Assembly (NCBI GenBank): GCA_021636625.1
Contig: JAJWLX010000004.1
Span: forward strand, 1-64,000
DNA: 64,000 nucleotides
Direction: 5' to 3'
Source of the DNA: Prevotella sp.
GTDB lineage: Bacteria > Bacteroidota > Bacteroidia > Bacteroidales > Bacteroidaceae
Shown here: positions 40,963 through 49,494 of the stretch, piece after piece
How positions within the stretch are numbered: the stretch's first letter is position 1
How the letters are laid out: each line of letters begins with the position of its first letter
Made by a program: the position numbers and the translations under genes
Notes under the pieces: model-generated
The model's input: only the letters and a program-made list of their open reading frames with translations
Told to the model about the DNA's origin: nothing
The model's database searches: none

Positions 40963-42771
40963 ATGATGGATGAAGAGTTATCAGAATACAAACAAGGCAG
41001 GATAGAAAGATTCGTTGTTTGGCAGAAGGAACATATTTCCGACCGCCAGATGACCCTTATCCTTGCTTTTGTGATAGGTTTGCTCGCTTCTGTAGCAGGT
41101 TTCTTCCTGCATGGTATCGTGCACGAAATACAGTTGCTGCTTACTTCCGGGTTCCAGCAGAGCAGTTATAATCTGCTCTTCCTGCTTTTCCCTATCATTG
41201 GTATTTATCTTACCTCACTTTTTATCAAGTATGTGGTGAGGGACAATATTTCACATGGTATTACCCGTGTGCTTTACGCCATCTCGACCAAGAACTCCCG
41301 ACTAAAAGGACATAACTGCTGGTCTTCGGTGGTAGCTTCTGGTATTACCATTGGTTTCGGTGGATCTGTTGGAGCTGAGGCACCTATTGTGCTTACCGGT
41401 TCTGCTATCGGTTCTAATCTGGGACAGATTTTCCGTATGGATAAGAAGACCATGATTCTGCTGGTGGGCTGTGGAGCCAGTGCTGCTATTGCAGGAGTCT
41501 TCAAGGCTCCAATTGCAGGACTTGTCTTTACCCTCGAGGTACTGATGGTTGATCTTAGTATGGCTTCACTTCTGCCAATCCTTATCAGTTGTGTCACTGC
41601 TACCTGTTTTACCTATATCTTTATGGGTGACAGTTCGCTTTTCGATTTTACTCTTACCAATCCATGGGAGTTGAATCGTACGCCAGCATGTATCCTCTTG
41701 GGTATCTTCTGCGGTTTGATGAGTCTTTACTTCATGCGCACGATGTCATGGTGTGAAGGTCTTTTTGCCAAGATGAAGAATCATCCTTATTGTAAGTTGG
41801 TTTTTGGTGGACTTATTCTCAGTTCGCTCATTTTCCTTCTTCCTTCTCTTTATGGTGAGGGATATTCGGCAGTAAATGTGCTTCTTAAGGGACAGAATGA
41901 GGCAGAGTGGGGGCAGGTGATGAACCGTTCTCTTTTTTCAGGTCATCAGAATCTGTTGATTCTCTATATCGGCTTGGTGACCTTTACCAAGGTTTTTGCC
42001 ACTTCGGCTACCAATGGTAGTGGAGGATGTGGTGGAACCTTTGCTCCTTCTCTTATCATCGGTGGATTTGCAGGTTTCTTCTTTGCCCGACTCTGGAATG
42101 TCTATGAGGTAGGTGTTTATGTACCCGAGCAGAATTTCACCTTGATGGGAATGGCAGGTCTGATAACGGGCGTGATGCATGCTCCACTTACCGGTATTTT
42201 CCTTATCGCCGAACTTACAGGTGGTTATCAGCTTTTTATGCCACTTATGATTGTGTGCATATCTTCGCTCCTTACCATCAGTATCTTTGAGAGCCATAGT
42301 ATCTATGCCTTGCGTTTGGCTAGAGAGGGCAAACTTCTCACGCACCATATTGATCGTGCAGCGCTCACTCTGATGAGTATGCAGAGCTTGGTTGAGAAGG
42401 ATTATCATCCAATCAAGGAAGATTTGCCGATGGAAAAACTGGTGAGCGAGATTAGTCGAAGTAATAATAACTTCTTGCCTGTGCTCGATGAAGCGGGTGT
42501 CTTGCAGGGAGTTATCGATATTACTAAGATTCGTCATATCATATTCCGAACCGAACTCTATAAGCATTTCAAGGTAAAACAGCTTATGTTGCAGCCTTCT
42601 GCCGTAATTAGTGAGAACGAGAGGATGGATGAGGTGATGCAGAAGTTTGATAAGACTGATGCCGCACAGTTGCCAGTAGTAGATATAAATGGTGTGTTGA
42701 AGGGCTATATCAGTCGTACCAAGGTGTATGAAGTATATCGACACATTGTGGCAGATATATCTGCAGAGTAA
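40963..42771 (+). CDS. ClC family chloride channel/antiporter with CBS domains
   Basis: A 602-residue membrane protein: about residues 30-440 form the ClC transport domain and 460-600 a pair of CBS domains in the cytoplasm. Selectivity-filter regions are GGSVGAEAPIVLTGSAIG (the gating Glu is kept in a GAEAP variant of GREGP), GSGGCGGTFAPSLIIGG and the HAPLTGIFLIAELTGGYQ block. The Ser of the first filter motif (GSGIP type) is not obvious. It starts 12 bases after prfC. Whether it is a channel or an exchanger cannot be decided here. Confidence 0.9.
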   Translation: MMDEELSEYKQGRIERFVVWQKEHISDRQMTLILAFVIGLLASVAGFFLHGIVHEIQLLLTSGFQQSSYNLLFLLFPIIGIYLTSLFIKYVVRDNISHGITRVLYAISTKNSRLKGHNCWSSVVASGITIGFGGSVGAEAPIVLTGSAIGSNLGQIFRMDKKTMILLVGCGASAAIAGVFKAPIAGLVFTLEVLMVDLSMASLLPILISCVTATCFTYIFMGDSSLFDFTLTNPWELNRTPACILLGIFCGLMSLYFMRTMSWCEGLFAKMKNHPYCKLVFGGLILSSLIFLLPSLYGEGYSAVNVLLKGQNEAEWGQVMNRSLFSGHQNLLILYIGLVTFTKVFATSATNGSGGCGGTFAPSLIIGGFAGFFFARLWNVYEVGVYVPEQNFTLMGMAGLITGVMHAPLTGIFLIAELTGGYQLFMPLMIVCISSLLTISIFESHSIYALRLAREGKLLTHHIDRAALTLMSMQSLVEKDYHPIKEDLPMEKLVSEISRSNNNFLPVLDEAGVLQGVIDITKIRHIIFRTELYKHFKVKQLMLQPSAVISENERMDEVMQKFDKTDAAQLPVVDINGVLKGYISRTKVYEVYRHIVADISAE

Positions 42772-42782
42772 TAATATTAATA

Positions 42783-43805
42783 ATGAACAGTATGACAAAG
42801 AAAGATTTAAGAATCATATTTATGGGAACCCCAGAGTTTGCTGTGGAATCCCTCAAGCGCCTTGTAGAGGGCGGCTACAATGTGGTGGCTGTGGTTACGC
42901 AGCCTGATAAGCCTGTGGGCAGACATCAGGACACTTTGCAGCCTTCTCAGGTGAAGCTGTATGCTGTAGAGCATGGACTGCCAGTGCTTCAGCCTGTGAA
43001 GATGAAGGATCCCGATTTCCTGGAACAACTTAAGAGTTATCAGGCAGACTTGCAGGTAGTGGTAGCATTCCGGATGTTGCCAGAGGTTGTATGGGCAATG
43101 CCCAAGTTTGGTACCTTTAATGTTCACGCTGCCTTGTTGCCACAGTACCGCGGTGCAGCTCCTATCAACTGGGCTGTTATCAATGGTGAGACAGAGACGG
43201 GTGTTACTACCTTCTTCCTCGATCATGATATAGATACAGGTCGCATTATCATGCAGAAGCGTTTCCCTATTCCTGACGAGGCGAATGTAGAGTATGTATA
43301 TGATGGATTGATGCATTTAGGTGCTGAAATTGCTTTGGAAACCATCGATCAGCTGATTGCATCTGATGGCAATATTTCGAGTATTGCTCAGGAAGAATTC
43401 ATCGGTGAAGGTGTAGAGCTCAAGTCTGCTCCTAAAATTTTCAAGGATACTTGCTGCATTGACTTCCACAAGCCTGCTAAACAGGTACACGATTTCATAC
43501 GTGGTCTCTCACCATATCCAGGTGCCTGGACCTATATCAAGAAGAAAGATGCTGTGAAAGAGCAGGTGCTTAAGATTTTCAAGACTACAGTTAGCGAAGA
43601 CTCGCGAGGTATGGCACCTGTAGGATGTTTCAGAATAGAAGGCGGACATTTGCAGATAGCTTGTATCGACCATTGGCTCAATATCTATGAGTTGCAGCTT
43701 GCAGGTAAAAAGCGTATGGAAGCTTCTGCCTTCCTCAATGGAATGAAGGATATTGCATATTACGAATGTCAGAAAGCACCAGATTCTGATGCTGGATTAC
43801 GGTAA
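42783..43805 (+). CDS. fmt: Methionyl-tRNA formyltransferase
   Basis: Formylates initiator Met-tRNA with 10-formyl-THF. The 340-residue protein contains RIIFMGTPEFAVESL, VVVAFRMLPEVVW, the catalytic segment NVHAALLPQYRGAAPINWAV (Asn and His), FFLDHDIDTGRII (Asp) and the C-terminal OB-like domain with FIRGLSPYPGAWT. It starts 12 bases after the ClC gene. The Met at codon 4 is an alternative start. Confidence 0.96.
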   Translation: MNSMTKKDLRIIFMGTPEFAVESLKRLVEGGYNVVAVVTQPDKPVGRHQDTLQPSQVKLYAVEHGLPVLQPVKMKDPDFLEQLKSYQADLQVVVAFRMLPEVVWAMPKFGTFNVHAALLPQYRGAAPINWAVINGETETGVTTFFLDHDIDTGRIIMQKRFPIPDEANVEYVYDGLMHLGAEIALETIDQLIASDGNISSIAQEEFIGEGVELKSAPKIFKDTCCIDFHKPAKQVHDFIRGLSPYPGAWTYIKKKDAVKEQVLKIFKTTVSEDSRGMAPVGCFRIEGGHLQIACIDHWLNIYELQLAGKKRMEASAFLNGMKDIAYYECQKAPDSDAGLR

Positions 43806-43849
43806 TTTAGATTTAAATTTTAGGGTTCAATTTTCAAACAGTTAAGAAA

Positions 43850-44422
43850 ATGACTAAAGAAGAGGATATTAAGAATGCAGTAGAATGCATGCGTAAGGGT
43901 GGAGTGATTCTCTATCCTACAGATACAGTTTGGGGAATCGGTTGTGATGCTACTAATCCTGAGGCTGTGAAGAAAGTATATGAGATTAAGAAGCGCGATG
44001 ATTCTAAGGCGCTTATCTGCCTCATTGACTCGGCAGACCGTATGGCTCGTTATTTCCGTAACGTGCCTCAGGTGGCTTGGGATTTCATCGATGCGGCTAT
44101 GCCTGTTAAGCCTACTACCATTATCTTGGATGATGCGAACGGTGTGGCTAATAATCTTGTCGCAGAAGATGGTAGTTTGGCAATGAGAGTTACTTACGAG
44201 GAGTTCAGCAAGCAGCTTTGCTATCGTTTCCAGAAGCCTATCGTAAGTACAAGTGCCAATGTAAGTGGCGAGCCTGCAGCTCAGAACTATCGTGATATTT
44301 CAGAAGAGATTCTGAATGCGGTAGATTACGTGTGCTGGACTCGTCGTCAGGAGCATAAGCCTCACCAGCCTTCAAGTATTGTTAAGATAGCTAAGAACGG
44401 CGAGGTAAAGGTTATCAGATAA
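43850..44422 (+). CDS. tsaC: L-threonylcarbamoyladenylate synthase (YrdC/Sua5 family)
   Basis: Makes threonylcarbamoyl-AMP for t6A37 modification of tRNA. The 190 residues correspond to the YrdC domain alone, without the C-terminal Sua5 domain. Motifs: ILYPTDTVWGIGCDATN, KKRDDSKALICL, PTTIILD, LAMRV, and PIVSTSANVSGEPA. It ends in HQPSSIVKI. It stands 45 bases after fmt and before a terminator. Confidence 0.94.
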   Translation: MTKEEDIKNAVECMRKGGVILYPTDTVWGIGCDATNPEAVKKVYEIKKRDDSKALICLIDSADRMARYFRNVPQVAWDFIDAAMPVKPTTIILDDANGVANNLVAEDGSLAMRVTYEEFSKQLCYRFQKPIVSTSANVSGEPAAQNYRDISEEILNAVDYVCWTRRQEHKPHQPSSIVKIAKNGEVKVIR

Positions 44423-44450
44423 TCATTTATATTGATTGCTGTATATAAAC

Positions 44451-44489
44451 AAGCCTGCTAGGAGTTTTTTCTCTTAGCAGGCTTTTTCG
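44451..44489 (+). terminator. Terminator after tsaC
   Basis: A 14-bp stem with one G-U pair (44451-44464 with 44471-44484), a T-rich loop and a T run. Confidence 0.88.
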
Positions 44490-44550
44490 TAGTCTATACC
44501 TTAACTGTAGATATATCATATAGCAAGAATTAATATGATAATATAACAAG

Positions 44551-44582
44551 AAACCCTGCAAGAAATAAATCTTGCAGGGTTT
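44551..44582 (-). terminator. Terminator of tRNA-His
   Basis: A perfect 12-bp stem (AAACCCTGCAAG at 44551-44562 with 44571-44582), immediately 3' of the tRNA on the minus strand. Confidence 0.85.
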
Positions 44583-44588
44583 ATCCTG

Positions 44589-44663
44589 GGTGGAAGGTGG
44601 GACTCGAACCCACGACATTCAGAACCACAATCTGACGCTCTAACCAACTGAACTACGTCCACC
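44589..44663 (-). tRNA. tRNA-His (anticodon GTG)
   Basis: The minus strand folds into a cloverleaf. The acceptor is GTGGACG with CTTCCAC. There is an encoded G at -1 facing C73, a hallmark of tRNA-His. The anticodon stem is TCAGA/TCTGA with GTG in the loop, and the T arm is GTGGG-TTCGAGT-CCCAC. The acceptor pair 6:67 is a C-U mismatch. CCA is not encoded. Confidence 0.95.
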
Positions 44664-44682
44664 ATTTTCTTGTAAGCGGGTG

Positions 44683-44714
44683 CAAAGGTACGAAAAAAAA
44701 ATGATTCCACCAAA
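44683..44714 (-). promoter_or_regulatory. Promoter of tRNA-His
   Basis: Minus strand TTTG (44711-44714), a 20-bp spacer and TACCTTTG (44683-44690) lie between secG and the tRNA. Confidence 0.8.
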
Positions 44715-44740
44715 TTTTTTCGTACCTTTTTTCTGTTTTT

Positions 44741-45136
44741 TTATTTAGCAGGGCTATTTGGCACTACTGGAGCTGCCTTTTGAGCATCTGCACCTGCTGC
44801 AGGAGCCGCTTTCTGAGCACCTGCTGCTGCATCCTTGCTAGCGCCTGGCATGGCAGGAAGAGCAGTCTGCTCCTGAGTTGCACCCTCCATAACGCTATTT
44901 TCGCCTGTTGCCTGCGGAGCAACGTATGCGCAAGCAACGCTGATTACTACCATAAGAGCTGCGAGACCCCATGTAATCTTTTCTACGATGTCGGTAGTCT
45001 TGCGTACACCCATGATGGAATTGGTTGAAGAGAAGTTAGATGCCAATCCACCTCCCTTTGACTCCTGGATCAGCACGATGAGAACCATCAGGATTGAAAC
45101 CAGGACGATTAATACTACAAATAATGTGTAAGCCAT
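44741..45136 (-). CDS. secG: Preprotein translocase subunit SecG
   Basis: A 131-residue inner membrane protein of the Sec translocon. Two transmembrane segments (about 3-23 and 55-75) flank the conserved LIQESKGGGLASNFS loop and the GVRKTTDIVEKITWG segment. The C-terminal 50 residues are Ala/Pro/Lys-rich (QKAAPAAGADAQKAAPV), a common extension in Bacteroidetes SecG. It follows the helical-repeat gene by 66 bases. Confidence 0.93.
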   Translation of the reverse strand: MAYTLFVVLIVLVSILMVLIVLIQESKGGGLASNFSSTNSIMGVRKTTDIVEKITWGLAALMVVISVACAYVAPQATGENSVMEGATQEQTALPAMPGASKDAAAGAQKAAPAAGADAQKAAPVVPNSPAK

Positions 45137-45202
45137 TTTTTAATTTTAAAACTAGTTTTATTATTATTATTTTATTTATTTTTTATCCCTTTGCAGAGCA
45201 TA

Positions 45203-45973
45203 TTATTTCTTAGCATTCAGTATCAGCTTCTCCAGAAACCTGAGTTGATCTACATAATAGGCACTCTTTTGTGGGTGCTGCTTATGCAGGCGATCGATAA
45301 TCTGATAGGCTCTCTCATACTTTCCCTGCTTGATGTAGATTCTAGCAAGGGTTTCTGTAAAGATTCCGCCATTATCGCTAGACTCATTATGAGGAGCTGC
45401 TTCTGCAGGCTCTGTGTCTGCTGATGATTTTGGTTCAGATTCCTCTGTGCCGTTAATCTTTTCCAGATTAAAACCACCTTCTTCAATGAAGTCATCGATG
45501 AGACTGATTGTACGGGATGGTTGTTCCATCTTCTGTTCTGTCTCAGTCTCCATCAGATATGATACGTAATCTACTGCTGCATCTGCTGGTGTAGGTTTGC
45601 GTTTCTCTTTCTTCTTCTCGTTTTCCTCAGCATCGGTAGGGATGGAGTCGAGGAAGTGGTCGATGAGGCTGCTGGTGCGATCTTCTTTCTTCTTGGCATC
45701 AAGAATGCCCATACCTTGTGGCTTATTCTGGGTACGCTTGAGCTGATAGTGAGCTGCCTCTATCATCTGGAAGATGACTTTGCGGTCGGAGATATAGATG
45801 GCTGCTCGGCGAAGTTCTTCATCGAAGCTGGGGTCGTGGAGCAGGTATAGGTTTTTCAACATCAGCAGGCGAGCCGTCTGATAGTACGGATAAAGAGCCA
45901 AGAGCGCACGTAGGTCGTAGAGCGTCTCTCGGTCCATTTCCTCAGGATGTTGTATTAATCTATTTAATTCCAC
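45203..45973 (-). CDS. Conserved hypothetical protein with C-terminal TPR-like repeat
   Basis: A 256-residue cytoplasmic protein. The N-terminus (LIQHPEEMDRETLYDLRALL, then LYPYYQTARLLMLKNLY) is a helical domain conserved in Bacteroidales. The middle is charged, low-complexity sequence (EENEKKKEKRKPTPAD). The C-terminus has a TPR-like pair, ETLARIYIKQGKYERAYQII. It sits between lptE and secG, both envelope genes, which hints at an envelope role, but the function is unknown. Confidence 0.75.
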   Translation of the reverse strand: MELNRLIQHPEEMDRETLYDLRALLALYPYYQTARLLMLKNLYLLHDPSFDEELRRAAIYISDRKVIFQMIEAAHYQLKRTQNKPQGMGILDAKKKEDRTSSLIDHFLDSIPTDAEENEKKKEKRKPTPADAAVDYVSYLMETETEQKMEQPSRTISLIDDFIEEGGFNLEKINGTEESEPKSSADTEPAEAAPHNESSDNGGIFTETLARIYIKQGKYERAYQIIDRLHKQHPQKSAYYVDQLRFLEKLILNAKK

Positions 45974-46007
45974 GATGTTTTGTTTTTTTCTTTGAACATT
46001 GAATTTT

Positions 46008-46529
46008 TTACCAGTTAGCTACAGTTGCATTGAATATCTGATCAACCAAATCCTTTACCATCTGGGTAACCAGCTCTTCCTGCACAGATGCCAGGCTCTG
46101 AGTGGTATCGTAGGTCTTGGCGGAGGTAAACTGTCGCTCGAAGTCCTCGTTGTGGTTTTTGGTATTGGTGAAGCGGACGTTCACTGTAATGCTCAATTCA
46201 GTCTGTGCAGAATATCCCTCTGCACTCACCGACTTGTTACGCTGTGAGTATTGGGTGATTTCTCCCTCTATCTTTAAATCTCCGTTTCTGGAAACCTGGC
46301 GCAGCTGCGTGTTGCTGGCAAACTTGTCTTTCAGCTCATTGTTGAACATCGGACCCATTGGTCCCCAAACATACGAGCTTCGGATAGGGAAGTCAGCCAA
46401 CTGGATGGTCTTGGTCTTGGTATAGTCAATGCTGGCTCCGTTAAACTTGTAGCTTACGGAGCAGGCAGCAGTAGCTCCCATTACCAATATGATGCCTATT
46501 ATATATAGGTACGCGCGTAAGTGCTTCAT
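46008..46529 (-). CDS. lptE: LptE family LPS-assembly lipoprotein
   Basis: A 173-residue lipoprotein with Cys23 (ATAACSVSYKF) as the acylation site. The Bacteroidetes LptE pattern is present: YKFNGASIDYTKTKTIQLAD, PMFNNELKDKF and GDLKIEGEITQYS. It is expected to plug the LptD barrel that delivers LPS to the cell surface. The gene follows the sigma-54 activator by 41 bases. Confidence 0.88.
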   Translation of the reverse strand: MKHLRAYLYIIGIILVMGATAACSVSYKFNGASIDYTKTKTIQLADFPIRSSYVWGPMGPMFNNELKDKFASNTQLRQVSRNGDLKIEGEITQYSQRNKSVSAEGYSAQTELSITVNVRFTNTKNHNEDFERQFTSAKTYDTTQSLASVQEELVTQMVKDLVDQIFNATVANW

Positions 46530-46570
46530 TTTTTTTATTCTTTATTATTATCTTTCCCAGCAATGGGTCG

Positions 46571-47902
46571 TTAATCATTTCCGAGCCCGTATTTCTTGAT
46601 TCTTCGATAGAGGGTGCGATCGGAGATTCCCAATTCGTCGGCTGCTTTTTTTCTGTTGCCATTGTTTCTCTCTAATGCTTTTTCTATCATCTGTCTGCCT
46701 AGTTTGCTGAGGTTAAGCGATTCGTTCTCGCTTATCTCTTCATTGTCGAAATCCTTGATTTCCTCTGCCTCTACTTCCTGAGCTTCTGGTCGGGAATGTA
46801 TCAGGTCTGAATGAGAGTTCAGCATATCCGAGTGCGACTGTATGATATCCGACGTACGAGATGGTGTCACATCTATTGGGTAGTTTGCGGGTATGATGCT
46901 ATTGTCTATCGGTTGTGATTGAGAGAACCCTTGGGCACCGTTAAGTCCGCGCGCTTCATCAAGTTGTTTTCTCAACGAGTTCATTTCGCGTCTCAAGTCG
47001 CTTACGTTTCCTCTCAATTCGTACAGAATCTTATAGAGAATTTCTCGTTCGCTTTCATAACTGTGCTGCCCTACGCTCTGTTGAGGAATCGGGGCCAGCT
47101 GTGTACTCTCCTCATCTTTTGGGATGAATTGGAGAAGTGCATCCAGTCCGATTTCTCTTTCTTTTGAGAGTACCGACATCTGCTCTGTGATATTCTTGAG
47201 CTGTCGTACGTTTCCTGGCCACTTGTATTTCAACATCAGTTGCTTGGCATCTTCCGTAAGCGAGATTTTCGGCAAGTGATATTTCTCAGCCATTTGCATA
47301 GCAAAGAGACGGAAGAGCAAGAGTATGTCACCGCCACGTTCGCGCAAAGGAGGCATCTGGATAGGAATCGTATTGAGTCGATAGTAGAGATCCTCGCGGA
47401 ATCTTCCTTCGCTCACAGCCTTGCGCATATTCACATTGGTGGCAGCTACGATACGAACATTGGTCTTTCGGATTTCTGTGCCTCCTACTCGGATATATTC
47501 ACCAGTTTCCAGCACACGAAGCAGTCGGGCTTGGGTCTGGATAGGGAGTTCTCCTACCTCATCGAGGAAGATGGTTCCCTTGTTGGCTATTCCGAAGTAA
47601 CCTTCGCTTTCGCCGATGGCTCCAGTGAAGGAACCCTTTTCGTGTCCGAAGAGTTCGCTGTCAATGGTTCCCTCTGGGATGCTGCCGCAGTTGATGGCGA
47701 AGTATTTCTCTCTTCTTCGTGGAGAATTGTCGTGGATGACTCTTGGAATGATTTCCTTACCCACTCCGCTTTCTCCGATGATGAGCACGGAAAGGTCTGT
47801 CGGTGCCACCTGTAAGGCAACATCGAGAGCACGATTCAATCCGTCGCTATTTCCGACGATATTGTATCGTTGTTTTATCTTTTGAAGTTCGGAATTATCC
47901 AT
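46571..47902 (-). CDS. Sigma-54-dependent transcriptional activator without sensor domain
   Basis: The 443-residue protein starts almost directly with the AAA+ domain (about residues 15-250): Walker A GESGVGKE, the sigma-54 contact loop GSFTGA (GAFTGA variant), Walker B IFLDEVGELP, the sensor R-finger region and PPLRERGGDI. A linker of about 130 residues follows. The C-terminal Fis-type helix-turn-helix is GNRKKAADELGISDRTLYRR. There is no receiver or GAF domain, so it may be controlled by level or by a partner. It is upstream of lptE. Confidence 0.93.
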   Translation of the reverse strand: MDNSELQKIKQRYNIVGNSDGLNRALDVALQVAPTDLSVLIIGESGVGKEIIPRVIHDNSPRRREKYFAINCGSIPEGTIDSELFGHEKGSFTGAIGESEGYFGIANKGTIFLDEVGELPIQTQARLLRVLETGEYIRVGGTEIRKTNVRIVAATNVNMRKAVSEGRFREDLYYRLNTIPIQMPPLRERGGDILLLFRLFAMQMAEKYHLPKISLTEDAKQLMLKYKWPGNVRQLKNITEQMSVLSKEREIGLDALLQFIPKDEESTQLAPIPQQSVGQHSYESEREILYKILYELRGNVSDLRREMNSLRKQLDEARGLNGAQGFSQSQPIDNSIIPANYPIDVTPSRTSDIIQSHSDMLNSHSDLIHSRPEAQEVEAEEIKDFDNEEISENESLNLSKLGRQMIEKALERNNGNRKKAADELGISDRTLYRRIKKYGLGND

Positions 47903-47910
47903 TTAGCTGC

Positions 47911-47918
47911 CAAAATTA
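47911..47918 (-). promoter_or_regulatory. -7 element upstream of the sigma-54 activator gene
   Basis: Minus strand TAATTTTG, nine bases upstream of the start codon, so the mRNA leader would be very short. The -33 element is unclear. Confidence 0.4.
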
Positions 47919-48099
47919 CACATTTTTTTTGAATTATCTGCTTTTTTCGTCCAAAAATAGGTTATGGAGAGCAGAAAATAGGTGATTTTTAACTTTTTCG
48001 CCTATCTTTCTGCTCTTTTTCCTTAATTTCTAGTCACGTATCAGGCTGATATTGCTGCCGGAAACATACAAGTTCCAGCAGCTAATTTCGCCTCGTTTT

Positions 48100-49488
48100 T
48101 TACTCTTTAGAAGCTGGCTTCTGACCAGCCTGAACTGCAGAGAGAACAGCAGAGAGTGCTGCAGCAGCCTGTGCAGCCTTCTGCTTGTTTGGCTGTTGAG
48201 CTTTCTGGTTGTTGTTTTGCTGCTCGTTGTTTCTTGGAGCATTGTTCTGTACCTCCTTCTGCTCGTTGTTTCTTGGAGCATTGTTCTGCGCCTCTTTCTG
48301 CTCGTTGTTTCTTGGAGCATTGTTCTGTGCCTCCTTCTGCTCGTTACCCTTTGGTGCTCCCTGTTTTCCGTTCTTAGAAGGGAATGGAGATGGAGCATGC
48401 TTCTTTGGAATAGAGAAGCGAACCTTTTCACTTTCATCTCGCTTCTCGTGATAGAGTTTTGGCAATGGGTTTGTACCCACCTCGTCACTTGTTTCGCGAT
48501 GGCGGAATGCATCGAGTGCCGTGAAGATAGCATGGCGGAAAGATGTTGGGTCTGCCTCGTTGCAGCCTGCCATGAAGTAGCAAGGAGTTGTGTTGGCTGC
48601 GGTATGGATGAGTGGCAAGCCTGCTGTGTAGAGCACGCCATCCTCGTTGTAGAGAGCATGGAATGGAACGGTAGCCTGATCGTAGTACATTGCCATGATT
48701 CCATCGAATTCGCTGAAGTAACCGCTGCCGAAGAATTCGTCTGCAGGGTAAGGACCAAACGCCTGGATTCCCTTGTCAGCAAGGTGGTCGATAGCCGGGA
48801 TGATGATTTCGCGTTCCTCTTTGCCGCAACTCTGTTCCTCGTTGATGCTAGGATTCAGGGCGAGTACGGCGATACGTGGGTTGGTGATGAGGAAGTCGCG
48901 CTTCAATGTCTGCCAGAGCAATGTTGTCTTGCTCACGATACTTTCCTGACTGATTGCACCAGTTACTTGAGCCAAAGGTGTCTTTTCTGTGATAGCTGCG
49001 ATACGGAGGTCGTCTCCGATGAGGATGCTCAGGGAACTGTTGCGGTCGCCGATGCATGTTTCGATATACTCCTTGTGTCCTTTGAAGGTATAGCCTTCAA
49101 TCTTGACGTTCTGACTGCTGACTGGTGCTGTAATCAAGACATCGTAGAGATTGTTGCGATAGTCGGTCATAGCACGGTCGAGTGCTTTGATGGCTGCAGC
49201 TCCTGATTCATCAGTAGGAAGTCCCATATCTACCTTAACCTCTTCATCTACGGCTGCGAGGAGGTTGATACGTCCATCTTCTGCATCTTCTGCTTTCTGG
49301 ATGATAGAGAACTGGGCTGGCAGATTCATCGCCTTGCGATAATAAGCTGCCACTTTAGGTGAACCATAGATGATTGGGGTGCAAAACTCCAACATCTCTG
49401 GCTCACTGAATGCCTTAAAAATGAGTTCATATCCGATACCATTGGTATCTCCGTGGGTGATAGCCACCCTGATTTTCTTGTTGTCCAT
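48100..49488 (-). CDS. pdxA: 4-hydroxythreonine-4-phosphate dehydrogenase with long Q/N-rich tail
   Basis: Oxidises 4-phosphohydroxy-threonine in pyridoxal phosphate synthesis. Residues 1 to about 360 match PdxA: ITHGDTNGIGYELIFKAF, LITAPVSSQNV, FKGHKEYIET (metal His), LNPSINEEQSCGKEE, DQATVPFHAL and GLPLIHTAANTTP. About 100 further residues form a low-complexity tail with three NEQKEAQNNAPRN-type repeats, then Q/K/N-rich sequence and an Ala-rich helix. The usual family length is near 330-365, so the tail is an addition. It follows the DUF4837 gene by six bases. Confidence 0.92.
   Translation of the reverse strand: MDNKKIRVAITHGDTNGIGYELIFKAFSEPEMLEFCTPIIYGSPKVAAYYRKAMNLPAQFSIIQKAEDAEDGRINLLAAVDEEVKVDMGLPTDESGAAAIKALDRAMTDYRNNLYDVLITAPVSSQNVKIEGYTFKGHKEYIETCIGDRNSSLSILIGDDLRIAAITEKTPLAQVTGAISQESIVSKTTLLWQTLKRDFLITNPRIAVLALNPSINEEQSCGKEEREIIIPAIDHLADKGIQAFGPYPADEFFGSGYFSEFDGIMAMYYDQATVPFHALYNEDGVLYTAGLPLIHTAANTTPCYFMAGCNEADPTSFRHAIFTALDAFRHRETSDEVGTNPLPKLYHEKRDESEKVRFSIPKKHAPSPFPSKNGKQGAPKGNEQKEAQNNAPRNNEQKEAQNNAPRNNEQKEVQNNAPRNNEQQNNNQKAQQPNKQKAAQAAAALSAVLSAVQAGQKPASKE
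48223..48339 (-). repeat. Three 39-bp tandem repeats inside pdxA
   Basis: Units at 48223-48261, 48262-48300 and 48301-48339 differ at only a few positions. Each encodes 13 residues, in frame. A fourth partial unit starts at 48340 (CTCGTTA). Confidence 0.95.
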
Positions 49489-49494
49489 TAATAC

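Noticed and set aside
48223..48339. CRISPR-like 39-bp repeats
   Set aside because: They are contiguous without spacers and in frame within pdxA, encoding 13-residue repeats.
48052..49206. A 384-codon plus-strand frame and a 250-codon minus-strand frame overlapping pdxA
   Set aside because: Both lie in other frames of the conserved pdxA gene and are extended by its repeat tail; neither has recognisable domains or a promoter.
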